Made by a program: the position numbers and the translations under genes. The notes beneath the pieces were generated by a model that worked only from the letters and a program-made list of their open reading frames with translations, ran no database searches and was not told the origin of the DNA. This document shows, piece by piece, positions 1-10,686 of a stretch of DNA of 64,000 bases. This stretch comes from Piliocolobus tephrosceles (Eukaryota; Chordata; Mammalia; Primates; Cercopithecidae): assembly GCF_002776525.5 (NCBI RefSeq), contig NC_045436.1, positions 159,817,783-159,881,782 of the forward strand, read 5' to 3'. The stretch's first letter is position 1; each line of letters opens with the position of its first letter.

Positions 1-750
1 GGGGTTTAAACTTCCACCTATCAGTTGTGGAGCTGGAGGCGCCAGTAGAGAGCACAGTTGAACTGACACCATGAGAAGCTCTGGAGTCAGAACGGCCCTT
101 CAAAATCATCCCAGTCAGGCCAAAAAGATCAGGTCTGTAAGGATCAGTCACTGGATGTGGAACTTTCTGGGAAGAGCATGACCTTGGGCGAGGCCACACT
201 CTGCAGCCGAGTCTGTCCCTAAGGGCTCTGAGAGCTGAAGGCTGTCTGTGGTCAGCTCCCCCAGCAGCTGGGGCATGGGATCCCGCATCAAAGAGGGCGG
301 TGCTTTCAGGATCCACCACCAGTGGGTTCTGGGTCTTGCAGCTGAATGAACCTGAAGGCGGGACTGACCAGGGGGTGAAGTGAAACAGTGATTCGCAGCT
401 CCCTGAGGGTGGGACTGTGTGCTGGTCACCGTATCCTCCATCCATGACAGACACTTCATCCACCTCCACCCTGTTGCAGCCTTTCTTCCTGAAAATGAGA
501 TGTCTGCTGGGTGGGGTCTAAGACAACTCGTGATCTGGTGACAATAGGGATGGATGTGACTGGTGCTGTCACCGCCCCCCCCCCAACCCCCTGCTCACAT
601 AGCAAAGTGAGCTGAGGTTGCTTTCTCGCATGATGAGGGAAAACCCAAGGCAACTGCAGAGAGGAGGCGGGGAATAAGCCAGGGCTGGCAACTGCTGGCC
701 CCCAGACTCCTTGTTAAGTGAAAAGAATAAAGCCCTGTTTATTTAACACA
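1..750. other. Unassigned non-Alu sequence
   Basis: I recognise no gene or repeat family here. It contains a poly(C) run near 575 and an AATAAA hexamer near 727 on the + strand. Minus-strand frames of 103 and 65 codons run through it but show no domain. An old LTR or other diverged repeat is possible but unproven. Confidence 0.4.
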
Positions 751-753
751 CTG

Positions 754-1559
754 TGTAGTGGGTTGAATGGTGGGCGTGTCGTGTCCCCCATCGCCCCTGG
801 CCCCAGCCCCGCCCCCGCAACAGAAAGTCCTTCCCCTGAGACTTGCAAATGTAACCTTATTTGGAAAAAGAGTCTTTGCAAATGTAGTTAAGTAAAGGAG
901 ATAAAAATAATCCTGGGTTAGAGTGGGCCCTGAGTCCAATGACAAGCGTTCTTACAGAGACTTGTCGTCTGGAAGAAGAGCAGAAAGACACAGAGGAAAG
1001 GTAATGTGAAGACAGAGGTGGATATGGAAGTGACTCACCTGGAAGTCAAAGAATTCCAAGAATTGGTGGGGCGTGGAGGCTCACGCTTGTAATCCCAGCA
1101 CTTTGGGAGGCTGAGGCAGGAGTTCGAGACGCGGATCACCCGAGGTCAGGAGTTCGAGACCAGCCTGACCAACATGGAGAAACCTCATCTCTACTAAAAA
1201 TACAAAATTAGCCAGGTGTGGTGTTGCATGCTTGTAATCCCAGCTACTCGGGAGGCTGAGGCAGGAGAATCACTTGAACCTGGGAGGCAGAGGTTGTCGT
1301 GAGCCGAGATCATACCATTGCACTCCAGCCTGGGCAACAAGAGTGAAACTTCGTCTCAAAAAAAAAAAAAAAAAGAATCCCCCAAATCTAGGAGATGAGT
1401 ATGAAGCAATTCTCCATCGGAGCCTCCAGAAAGAACCAACCCTGCTGACGCCTTCATTTCAAACTTCTGGCCTCTGGAAGTGTGAGGGAATAAATTTATG
1501 TTGTTTTAAGTCACCAAGTTTGTGGCACCTTGTCAAGACAGCCACAGAAAACTATTGCA
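754..1559 (+). mobile_element. MLT1-type MaLR LTR, split by an Alu
   Basis: The left part carries the MLT1-like start 'gggttgaatggtggg', 'aaccttatttggaaaaag', 'agtctttgcaaatgtag' and 'gagtgggccctgagtcc'. After the Alu it resumes with 'ttctggcctctggaagtgtg' and the AATAAA-containing tail. It is a solo LTR with no internal retroviral sequence. Confidence 0.85.
1064..1374 (+). mobile_element. AluS-like SINE
   Basis: Full dimeric Alu with a middle A-rich linker and a poly(A) tail at 1359-1374, inserted into the MLT1. The block 'caggagttcgagac' occurs twice (1117-1130 and 1147-1160), so the left arm carries a small internal duplication. Confidence 0.95.
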
Positions 1560-1651
1560 TGCTGTATTGTTAGGTTATTTTCTGCTTGCAACCCAAATCC
1601 TAATTATTGTAACTTAGCAGCACCTAACATACAATAAAATTAAATGAATGA

Positions 1652-1828
1652 ACGGTCTGGGCACAGGGGCTCATTTCTGTAATCTTAGCATTAATAAATG
1701 CTAAGATCTTAATGCTATTTTAGGATTAAGATACTTTATCTTTGTATCTTAATCCTAAGATAAGGTACTTTGGGAGGCCGAGGCAGGCAGATCACTTGAG
1801 GCCAGTAGTTTGAGAACATCCTGGGCAG
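1652..1828 (+). mobile_element. Partial Alu interrupted by a fold-back insertion
   Basis: Left-arm Alu sequence runs to 'gtaatcttagca' (1690) and resumes at 'ctttgggaggccgagg' (about 1768). The roughly 75 bp between are AT-rich and contain two near-adjacent inverted repeats, described under findings. The right arm is missing because the next Alu starts at about 1829. Confidence 0.8.
1684..1758. repeat. Two hairpin-forming inverted repeats
   Basis: First stem: 1684-1692 pairs with 1697-1705 (9 bp, 4-nt loop). Second stem: 1720-1734 pairs perfectly with 1744-1758 (15 bp, 9-nt loop). Neither belongs to the Alu consensus. Confidence 0.9.
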
Positions 1829-2117
1829 ACTAAGTGTGGTGGCTCTTGCCTGTAATCACAGCACTTTGGGAGGCTGGTGGATCACCTGAGGTCAGGAGTT
1901 CAAGACCAGCCTGGGCAACACGGTGAAACCACGTCTCTATTATAAATACAAAAATTAGCCAGGCGTGGTGGCGCACACCTGTAATTCCAGCTGTTTTGGA
2001 GGCTGAGGCAGGAGAATCACTGGAAACCGGGAGGCAGAGATTGCAGTGAGCTGAGAATGCACCACTGCACTCCAGCCTGGGCAACAGAGCGAGCCTCAGT
2101 CTCAAGAAAAAAGAAAA
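1829..2117 (+). mobile_element. Alu SINE
   Basis: Near-full-length Alu with a short deletion in the left arm ('gggaggctggtggatcacc') and an A/G-rich tail. It directly abuts the preceding partial Alu. Confidence 0.92.
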
Positions 2118-2229
2118 AGAACACATGTACTTATTTGTGTTTGCCTGATAGGACATACTTAAATATGCATAATTTTATTTGATTTCTTAATGGGATAGTG
2201 GAAAAGACTGTGGAGAGCATTCTCCTGCA

Positions 2230-3335
2230 CTGAGCAGGCTGATGTGCTCGCACAGCTGGGGAGGAGGGCGATCTAGACAGGAGGGATGACACAAGCAAAG
2301 ATATGAAATTGGGAAGGTGCAAGGCATGTTGAGGGTTTGAGGGTTTGGGGGCCTGCATGTAGATCAGCCTGGTGGTATAGGGTGCGTGTGGGAGGCAGAG
2401 GGAAGCCAAGCAGGAAAGGCAGCCTGGGGCCAGTGTGGAGTGTGGGGAAAAGAGAGATCAGCCTGTTACTGTGTCTGTATAGAAGGAAGTAGACATAAGA
2501 GACTCCATTTAGTTCTGTATTTGAAATGCTGTTAATCTGTGACCCTACCCCCAACTTTGTCCTTGCAAGAGACATGTGCTGTGGTGACTTAAGGTTAAAA
2601 GGATTTTGGGCTGTGCAGAATGTGCTTTGTTAAACAAGTGCCTAAAGGCTGCTTGTGGTTAAAGGTCATCACCATTCTCTTAAATCTCAAGGAAGAGAAA
2701 AACATTTGTCTCCTGCCCCTCCCTGGGATTGGAACATCTCCGGGTAATACCCATTGTGTGCCTTGTTTACTGAGTAAGGAGAAACCGCCTTTAGGAATAA
2801 GGTGGGGCTTGCTGGAGCAATACTGCTAAAAGGTTTATGGAGATGTTCGCATATGCATCTCAAGGCACAGCATTTTCCTTTGAACTTATTCATGTTACAG
2901 GGATTTTTGTTCTTATGTCTTACTGCTGATTTCCTCCCTACAATGATCCTATTTTCTAGCTACTCCCTTATTTTTTAGATGGTGAAGATAATTATCAATA
3001 AATACTAAGGGAACTCAGAGGCCGGTGCCGGCGTGGGTCCTCTGTAAGCTGCGCGCCGGTCCCCTGGGTCCCGCTTTTCTTTCTCTATACTTTGTCTCTG
3101 TGTATTATTTCCTTTTCTCAAGTCTCTCGTCCCACCTAACGAGAAGCACCCACAGGTGTGGAGGGGCAGACCACCCCTTCAGTGGAGGACACTAAAGCCA
3201 TTCCAGACGTGGCACTGGCCTTTTTCCTGAAGGTAATGGGCTGTCATGGCAAGTTTTTCACCCAGAAGCAACATGATAGAAATGGTGCTTTAGAAAAATG
3301 AGTCTGCTCTCATTAGCATTGATTCTAGTCCTGCT
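2230..3335 (-). mobile_element. Antisense L2 fragment split by a solo LTR
   Basis: The flanks read as reverse-complement L2: 'ctgaaggtaatgggctgtcatgg' type sequence at 3226-3250 and 'gctttagaaaaatgagtctg' at 3287-3306. The left part (about 2230-2440) is more diverged. The LTR at 2441-3181 interrupts it. Confidence 0.6.
2441..3181 (+). mobile_element. Solo LTR of an HML (HERV-K-like) endogenous retrovirus
   Basis: This 741-bp element starts 'tgtggggaaaagagagatca' and ends '..cccttca', so it has the TG...CA ends of an LTR. Blocks typical of the HML LTR group are present: 'ctgttactgtgtctgtatag', 'gtgctttgttaaacaagtgc', 'atcaataaatactaaggg' (poly(A) signal), 'ctttctctatactttgtctc' and 'acaggtgtggaggggca'. 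A perfect 6-bp duplication GTGGAG flanks it (2435-2440 and 3182-3187). No gag, pol or env sequence adjoins it, so it is a solo LTR left by recombination. The subfamily (for example the LTR13, MER9 or LTR5 groups) is not resolved. Confidence 0.92.
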
Positions 3336-3805
3336 GAGACAACAAGGCATAGATAAATGGTCCACATCCATCCTTAAAAGTGCACAGCAATTGTCCAAAT
3401 GAACCACACTCTACACTGGCTGAGCTTTCAATTACAAAATGCAATCAGTTACAATGACACAATGGGGCATTACAGTAATCCGTCACTGAAATCATATAGA
3501 GCTGCCAACTCTGTGTGCTGCCACCAAGATCTTGGCCCTTCGAGCCTGCCTCTCCCGCCAGCCAACTCTGCCTTTAGGCAAGGATTCCCAGCATCCCCCT
3601 GGGTAATTCCAGACCTGGAGTCACTTCTTTCACACTCTGGGCTCTGACCCCATCTCAGGTCCTGCCTGTGGCTCTTTGGCTGTCTGCCAACAGATTCTGC
3701 CCCTTCTCACCCAAATTTCAGGCCCATGGACTCAATCCCCAGTCCTGGTAATAGTGAAAGATGAATTCCCACTCCACGGGCCAGGCTCTCTGTGACCGTC
3801 TTAAG
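3336..3805. other. Unique sequence
   Basis: No repeat or gene recognised. A short + strand frame at 3399-3647 has no recognisable domain. Confidence 0.4.
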
Positions 3806-3985
3806 GAGGCGGTATGGCAGCGAGACCAGCCACAGGCTTGGGTTGAGTCCTGGCTCCGCCAATGGGAGGTTTTTTAACTCCTCCAAACCTCAGTTCTCTC
3901 AGCTGATAACAATATCTAACACTCAAAACAGCTGTGAGGATCAGGGGAGGTGATCTATTAGTGAAACTATTATGAGACATGAACT
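3806..3985 (+). mobile_element. MIR SINE
   Basis: Sense MIR core: 'gttgagtcctggctccgcca', 'aacctcagttctctcagctg' and 'gctgtgaggatcagggg'. Confidence 0.7.
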
Positions 3986-4349
3986 TACCCTTATGGAACT
4001 GTACTCAGAAGAAAAAAGCCAAGTTATCTTCATTTATGAAAAGTCAAAACTGAAGCAAGTCAAGTGAAGCAAAAGCACCATCTTGGATTTCAGTAAACTC
4101 ACGCACCAGCTACATGCACCATCTAATTTTGTTTCTGAAATACATTGTTGTCTGAATTCAATATCTACCACTCCGGTCATCCAAAATGAAAGTGGACAGA
4201 GGATCAGTGACTTGACTCATGTTTTCTTGGATAAGTAAAATGTGGTGCTCACACATTATGGGGCTCTGTGCAGCAATTAGGAAGCACACACTGGATGCAC
4301 ATACACGGTAACACGAGCAGATCTTAAAAAACATAATAGAGGATATCGA

Positions 4350-4555
4350 ATGCCACTCTGTACCCAGCCCCATTCCAAATACTTGACATAGCTTAACTCA
4401 TTCAGTTATCACCAAATCCCATGAGGTACACAACATCATTATCTCCAACGTGCAAAGAGAGGCATGGAAAAGTTCAGTAACCTGCTCATCATCTTATATA
4501 GCAGAGGAGCTGAGATTTGAACCGGGCAGCCTACATGCTTCACCTCAATTCTGTA
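4350..4555 (-). mobile_element. MIR SINE, antisense
   Basis: Reads 'acttgacatagcttaactca', 'catgaggtacacaacatcat', then 'gagctgagatttgaaccggg', the reverse-complement order of MIR. Confidence 0.75.
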
Positions 4556-4570
4556 TTAAATGTATACACA

Positions 4571-4621
4571 TGCATACACACACACACACACACGCATACA
4601 CACACACCCACACACACACAG
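4571..4621. repeat. (CA)n microsatellite
   Basis: Imperfect CA run with ATAC and CCCA interruptions, directly before the poly(T) side of an antisense Alu. Confidence 0.95.
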
Positions 4622-4634
4622 ACATTTACTTTAT

Positions 4635-4955
4635 TTATGTATTTATTTATTTATTTTTGAGACAGAGTTTCGCTCTTGTCGCCGAGGCTGGAGTGCAATG
4701 GTGCGATCTCGTCTCACCACAACTTCCGCCTTCCAGGTTCAAACGATTCTCCTGCCTCAGCCTCCCGAGTAGCTGGGATTACAGGCACCTGCCACCATGC
4801 CCAGCTAATTTTATACTTTTAGTAGAGATGGGGTTTCTCCATGTTGGTTTCTCCATGTTGGTCAGGCTGGTCTCAAACTCCCAATCTCAGGTGATCTGCC
4901 CGCCTCGGCCTCCCCAAGTGTAGGGATTATAGGTGTGAGCCACCATGCCTGGCCT
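4635..4955 (-). mobile_element. Alu SINE, antisense
   Basis: Starts with an ATTT-rich tail, then 'gagacagagtttcgctcttg', and ends 'gtgagccaccatgcctggcc'. 'ggtttctccatgtt' is duplicated at about 4831-4858. Flanks share 'cacacacanacattta', consistent with a target-site duplication. Confidence 0.95.
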
Positions 4956-5668
4956 CACACACAAACATTTATACAGCAAGACCTTCAGCACACCACCATT
5001 CCGCCTATGCCAAACTGCCAGTTTGTTCTCAATAAATCTCTGCCTTTCGTCTGTTCTTCCTGGTATCCCAGAGAACTACAATTGCCAGCTCTCGTGGCTC
5101 TGACTTGTGGGTTGGTTTAGGGAATGGGAAACTGGTAGAAGATTAGAGAGGGGGAGAAGGGAGAGCCAGGGTGTTCCTCTGTGTCTGTTTCCTCTGGTAG
5201 CTCCCACAACTCTGTTTCTCTTCCTTGGCTCTGCCTTCTGCCAGAAGGCCCCTCCTCCGTTGTTTCAGATCCTGTCCTGCCAGCCGTCCCTACATTGGAG
5301 TCCCAGTCATAAAGCACTAGCATCATCCTTCCTATTGCTCCTCCAGCCCTAGGTGGCTTCCTGAGGTTGATAATCTGTGGGTCATCTGTTTATCTTCTCA
5401 GTTTGCCTATCAACTTGTGTAACCAATTCCCTATATTAAATTTCCTCTGTTTGAAAGACCTAGAGCGGTGTCTAATTTTCCTGCTAGATCCAGACTAAGA
5501 ACTCATTTGTGTGAATTACAAATCTATGCTTGCTCTGGTGGAAGATGTACTGACCTGTGAATCAAGATGCCTGGGATGGAGGCAAGTGCTGTCCCAACCC
5601 AGTGTGAAACCTCAAGCTCTTTGTCTGTCCTTCTTAGACTTTGGATGTTTTTCTTTTTTATGAAAACT
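4956..5668. other. Mostly unique sequence
   Basis: No gene recognised. The segment around 5420-5510 ('aatttcctctgtttgaaaga') resembles the 3' part of an old interspersed repeat that I cannot name. Confidence 0.35.
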
Positions 5669-5945
5669 TTTTTTTTTTTAACTTTATAGAGATTGGGTCT
5701 TGCTACGTTTCCAGGAGGGAGTACAGTGGTATGATCATCGCTTACTGCAGCCCTGACCTCAGTCTCCCGAGTAGCTGGGACTACAGGTGCACACCACAAC
5801 ACCTGGCTAAAGTTTTTATTTGTTTTGTAGAGATGGGGTCTCGCTATATTCCCCAGGCTGGTCTCAAACTCTTGGCCCCAAGCAATCTTCCCACCTCAGC
5901 CTCTCAAAATGCTGGAATTCCAGACATGAACTACCATACCCAGCC
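5669..5945 (-). mobile_element. AluJ SINE, antisense
   Basis: Diverged Alu with AluJ-like right arm ('agattgggtcttgctacg') and an end at 'ctaccatacccagcct'. Confidence 0.9.
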
Positions 5946-6030
5946 TAGATTTTGGATTTCTAATTTGCAATGTTAATGTTGGATTAGGTGCTTTTTTAAA
6001 AAAGTACATTCTTACTCAAACTCTTTGAAT

Positions 6031-6032
6031 AT

Positions 6033-6072
<40 letters not shown>

Positions 6073-6090
6073 ACGCATGCATGCATGTGT
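6031..6090. repeat. (TG)n microsatellite
   Basis: About 20 TG units followed by 'gcacgcatgcatgcatgtg'. Alternating purine-pyrimidine, a possible Z-DNA former. Confidence 0.95.
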
Positions 6091-6211
6091 GCTCAAGATC
6101 ACAGATTTTTTTCTATGGATAATATGAATTCAAAGATATATATGAATCACATTAAAGCAGCTGCCTTTGGAGTAGAGAACAGGGTCAAAAAAGAGTAAAA
6201 AGACAATCAGA

Positions 6212-6491
6212 AGCCAGGCACAGTGGCTCACGCCTGTAATCCCAGCTAATCGCGAGGCCAAGACCAGGGAATCACCTGAGGTCAGGAGTTCAAGACCAGC
6301 CTGGCCTACATGGTGAAATCCCGTCTCTACTAAAAATACAAAAATCAGCCAGGTGTGGTGGCACAAGCCTGTAATCCCAGCTACTTGGAAGGCTGAGGCA
6401 AAAGAGTCACTTGAACCCAGAAGGCAGAGGGCGCAGTGAGCTGAGATCACACCACTGCACTCCAGCCGGGGTGACAGAGTGAGACTTTGTC
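6212..6491 (+). mobile_element. AluS SINE
   Basis: Starts 'agccaggcacagtggctcac' and ends 'gtgagactttgtc' with almost no poly(A) tail left. Confidence 0.92.
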
Positions 6492-7123
6492 ATCAGAAAG
6501 TCCCGGTACTGATCAAGAATGAAAACATGAAATAACCACAATATGAACCTGAGGTTCCATACACATATTTCTTTATGTCCCTTTGTTCACAGAGATGCCC
6601 AAGTTTGGGTGATAATGTCTGACTTCAGGCCCAGCATTCATATCACACGTAAGGATGCACAAAGCTGGGAAGTGGGCAAGCGTCCCATCTGAGCCTCCCA
6701 CAGAGCCCCTCAGTGCCTCTCCCTGTCCTGTGGTGATGACTTCCATCCCCAGATGTCCTCTGCTATGTGGTCCCTGGCTGCCCAGAGCTCCCAGACGAAG
6801 CGAGGTTCTATTACTAAGGTAGCAGAAAGCAGATATTAGGGGATAACAAGCAGTTTCTGCCAAAACAGAGTGCCATCTTTTGGGAAGCTCTTGGGTGGCT
6901 GACAGAGAGTAGGCTGTGCTGCTGCGGCTGACGCAGGGTAAAAAGGCCTCAGTGAGGAAACCAGCCCTTCGTCGCAAAAGCAACTGAAGAGCAATGCAAC
7001 ACAGCACACAGCAGTGGTTCCTAACCTGTCGGCCAGCCCACGTGCTGCCGTCCAGAGCTAGAGGTGTCACCAATCACCTTCCACATTCACCCTCGGTGCT
7101 CCTAAAGCAACGGGAAGCCTTTT

Positions 7124-7205
7124 CTGGGTGTGTGTGTGAGGGTGTGTGTGTGAGGGTGTGTTGTGAGGGTGTGTGTGTGTGTGTGTCTGTGTGTGTGTGT
7201 GTTTT
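7124..7205. repeat. TG-rich minisatellite
   Basis: Repeats of 'gtgtgtgtgtgaggg' type units (about 14 bp, with GAGGG spacers), passing into pure (TG)n. Confidence 0.9.
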
Positions 7206-7277
7206 CCACAGTCACTTTACGGGCCAGCCTCGCCCTGAGAATGGGGAGGGAGAAGGCAGTTCAGCCCAGCTAAGCTG

Positions 7278-7297
7278 CTGGTGCCATCTAGCGCTCG
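7278..7297. promoter_or_regulatory. CTCF-like binding motif (predicted)
   Basis: 'ctggtgccatctagcgctcg' matches the general CTCF core (GCC-N-N-CT-R-G-Y-G) in the reverse-complement reading. The last core base differs from the best consensus. The match is by eye only; neither conservation nor binding is shown. Confidence 0.35.
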
Positions 7298-8794
7298 GAT
7301 GGAGAACTGGCTCCCGCGCATTCTCTGAGCTGAGATTTCCGACGCCTGCTTCGCTCCGAGCTCTCCAACCTCCATCTGCTTTTTTCAAAACCTTCATAGC
7401 TTGCCAATTTGCAAATATTGGGAAATCACTTTGCCTTGCAGTCTTCAAGGAGTAAATCTACTGAGCCCATTGCCAGTAGAACCCGCAGAGGCTGCCAGGC
7501 AATTACCTAACCCCCAAGAGGCTCCTGGTAAATTGGACATTCTGGGCATTTAAAACCTGCCATTCGCATGCACAGTATTGTAGGAAACGGGGCTCCAGAT
7601 TTTATCATCAGAATCTCTCAGGGGCGACCTCAGCCTTTCCTAAGAAAACAGTCTCTCTCCTGAGGTGTGAAGACATCTGCTTTCCAGAGTCCCCCACTGC
7701 CACTATCTCTAAATAACAATTTGTAAACCAGTTGTTGGTTCACATTTAAAATTGCGAGCCATGTTTTCTTTTCCCCCTATAGGAGAGAAGAAGCTGGTTG
7801 TTTCAGGATTCATTAAGTCCTAATTTCTTCACCAGCGTTCTGTGCGTAAATGGCTTGGCTGTTCCATCCCATGTTTAAGACGTACTGAAATAGGCCCTAT
7901 CCTGAGACATTAACTTTCAGCAGTAACTGCTAGAAAAGGACCTTGATTTATTCGTAACCAGCTGATGTTATCATTCACAGGAAAGACTAATAACATGAGA
8001 AATAAACTTTAGCACTGAGTTAGGGGACAAAATTTGGGAACCCACCTTAGTTATTTTTTGTTCTGAAATAACCAAGAACAAAGACAGGAGGCAAGTACTG
8101 AGTACGGATGGGCATGAATGAATTCCTAATTACCGAAACAATTTATTTAACACCCTGCTACCCGGGAGAGAAGTAGGGTGCTTTTTGTCTTTCCCATCAA
8201 AGACTTTATTGCTATTTTGACCATCCAGAATTGTCAAGAACATGTTTCCCTAATAACTCGGCCAGTGACTTCATTTCGCCCTAGGGCCACGGTCACCCAT
8301 TAGCTTGTAGGACTCCCCGTCCCTCTCTGTTATGAGTGCAGGGAGACGACAGAGGAAAGGAGGGTGTAGGTTGGACGGGAAGCGGAAGAGACTTTTCTCT
8401 CCCCTTTTTCCAATCATCAAAAGTGCATCAGTGGCAAGGAGGAATTGCCTTTTAGTTTAGCTGGATTTTGACAGGCCCGTTTTACTTTCCCGTCAGCTCC
8501 TCAATTCAGGCAATTTCAGGGCGGCTTTTCTGCTGCTGAGATATGTTTGTGGCAGCAGGGTTGTTAGCTGCAGCCTCAGGCTGAGGAGCCAAATTGCTAA
8601 GCAGCCTCGCTTTGACTGCAGCCCAGACCCGCTCAGAAGGCTTTGCTAGCAACCCAGGGACAGTCCAGACCTAACAGGGCCATCGGGCCAGCCCGAAAGG
8701 GCGACAGTGTGTCCTGGTTCATTATTCAGCCCAGTTAGATGGCTGAGAGCTGTCTGTATACTTACTTTCAATGAACTGAAATATCATAAAATAG

Positions 8795-9140
8795 ACCTCA
8801 TTCATTCATTTAACAAGTAAGCATTTATTGAGAGCTATGCTAAAGCTCTGCTGAATGTAATTAGCCGATTAAGCCAAACTGTGCTAAAGAGAGTTCCAGG
8901 CAGAGGGAGCAGCAAGTCCAATGTCTAGGTCACAGGTTTGGCCTGTTTGAGGAAAAGCAGGAAGATAGGAATAGCTGGAGGGCAGACGGTGAGCGGCAGA
9001 GTGGCGGGGAGATGAGAGCAAAGATGGGAGCCTGGGCTGGGAGGCCACACTGGGAACAGCCTTCTAGGCCACAGTAGGGACTTTGGGTTTTAGACTATGT
9101 AAGATGGGAAGCCGCTATGGAGTTTGAAGACCATCTTGTT
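8795..9140 (-). mobile_element. L2 LINE fragment, antisense
   Basis: Begins with the antisense L2 3' end ('cattcattcatttaacaagt', 'agcatttattgagagc') and continues with 'gttccaggcagagggagcag' and 'aagatgggaagccgctatgg', colinear with reverse-complement L2. Confidence 0.85.
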
Positions 9141-9299
9141 TCCAGCCCCAAAGGGGCTTTAAAATGCCACGGCCTCTAGGATGAAACACCTCTTCAGCAC
9201 AGCACCCAGCCAGCCAGCTTCTCCTCTGCACTCTCCTCCTGCCTCACCCCCGCACTCTCATCTCCACATATACCCACCATAGCTCTGTCTTGTGTTCCA

Positions 9300-9460
9300 A
9301 AGCCAACATCCCTTTATCTGCCTGGGAAACACCTACCTACCCTTCAAGACCCTGCATATCCACCACTGCCTTTATCAAACCAACCTTGACTGTCTTACGC
9401 TGTGAATCCCCCTGTTCTTTGCCTTGGACACAATCCTGTTATATAGGGTCCCTGTCATTT
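9300..9460 (+). mobile_element. Probable L2 3' fragment
   Basis: 'cctacccttcaagaccctgc' followed by 'aaccttgactgtctta' resembles the sense 3' region of L2. Diverged. Confidence 0.45.
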
Positions 9461-9649
9461 CTAAGGGTCTCCCTGCCTTCCAAGGCTAGAGGCCCTAGAT
9501 GGGGGAATCCTGTGTTGGGCTGGGGCAGAGTCAGCAAAATAAGCATGTTAAATTCTCCTTGGGTGGATGAGCAAATGAACAAGTGAAGGGGTAGCTGAGG
9601 AGAGCTGACCCATGAACTGCCTACCAGCCATCCACTCCACAGTGTGAAG

Positions 9650-10200
9650 AACGGATGCGGGGTTGGTTGGGAGGTGGGCTGCCTAGGTTCAAATTCAGCC
9701 TGCAGCAAGTATTTCCCAGGTGACTTCTGGCAAATTTCTGTGCATTCACTTCTTTATATATAAAATAGAAAGGGTCATAATGCCATGCTCTGCCCACAGG
9801 TTGTTGAGAGGATTAAATAAATCAGTACATAAAAGCACTTAGGGCCAGGCACAGTGGCTTAATGCCTGCAATCTCAGCACTTTGGGAGGCCAAGGCTGGC
9901 AGATCACTTGAGGCCAGGAGTTCAAGACCAGCCTGGCCAACATGGTGAAACCCCATCTCTACTAAAAATACAAAAATTAGCCAGGTGTGGTGGCAGGCAC
10001 CTGTAATCCCAGCTACTCGGGAGGCTGAGGCAGGAGAATCACTTGAACCCAGCAGGCAGAAGTTGTGGTGAGCCGAGACTGTACCATTGCACTCCAGCCT
10101 GGGCAACAGAGCAAGACTCTGTCAAAAACAAAAACAAAGAAACCAGCATTTAGAATAGGGCCTAGCACAGTAGTCATTTGGTAAGTGTGAGTATTATTTA
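9650..10200 (+). mobile_element. MIR SINE split by an Alu
   Basis: MIR sense features ('ggctgcctaggttcaaattc', 'ggttgttgagaggattaaat') are interrupted by the Alu at 9843. The MIR resumes at 'agggcctagcacagtagtca'. Confidence 0.8.
9843..10139 (+). mobile_element. AluS SINE
   Basis: Full Alu, 'ggccaggcacagtggcttaa' to a 'caaaaacaaaaacaaag' tail, inserted in a MIR. Confidence 0.95.
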
Positions 10201-10686
10201 GGCTGTTTTGTTGTTGCAAGGGAAGGGGGCTGCGGGATACAGAGAGGGGAATTCAGGGGAGAGTGAGAATCTTTGCAGGAGGTGGCAAGCTTGCTGCTTT
10301 CCTCTCCAGCTTTGTCTGGGGCTGTTCTGAACCACAGGTGCCCTGCCTATAAGGCGTGTGTCAGAGGCTCTTAGAGGGAACTATTTTTTCATTAATCTCC
10401 CAGTAATGTCATGGGAAAGTCAAATTGCTTCTTATTCTCAAACCCTTTCCTGCCTTCCTGGAAGCTTTTGCCGCTCCCTTTTTGATGGAAGGAGGTCGGG
10501 CTGGGGTTGGGCTGGGAGCCAGAACACTTGGTTTGGAGTTCTTGCTCTGCCATCTGTCCCATCAATGTCCTTGGGCAAGAGGTGTGACTTCTGAGACTTG
10601 AAGTCCTCAGCTGGTCTGAGATCTTCCTCTGCAGGCTGCTGTGGGGTCCAGGCAGTGCTTTTGTGCTCAGGCTATGGAGTCAGGCT

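Larger units (their letters stand above)
6492..8794. other. Long repeat-poor block
   Basis: The longest stretch with no recognised interspersed repeat. It holds a TG-rich minisatellite (7124-7205), a CTCF-like motif (7278-7297) and locally CpG-richer DNA at 7240-7370. A 166-codon minus-strand frame at 6573-7073 has no recognisable domain. About 7400-8770 could be old conserved noncoding DNA, but that needs an alignment. Confidence 0.45.

Noticed and set aside
2441..3181. A full provirus at the HML LTR
   Set aside because: Only one LTR is present, bracketed directly by the 6-bp duplication; no internal viral sequence lies in or next to it.
4450..4923. 157-codon + frame with histidine-threonine repeats
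   Set aside because: It is MIR, (CA)n and antisense Alu read through; not a gene.
6573..7073. 166-codon minus-strand frame outside recognised repeats
   Set aside because: No domain, signal peptide or repeat is visible, and there is no matching splice or promoter context. The length is within what chance gives in 64 kb.
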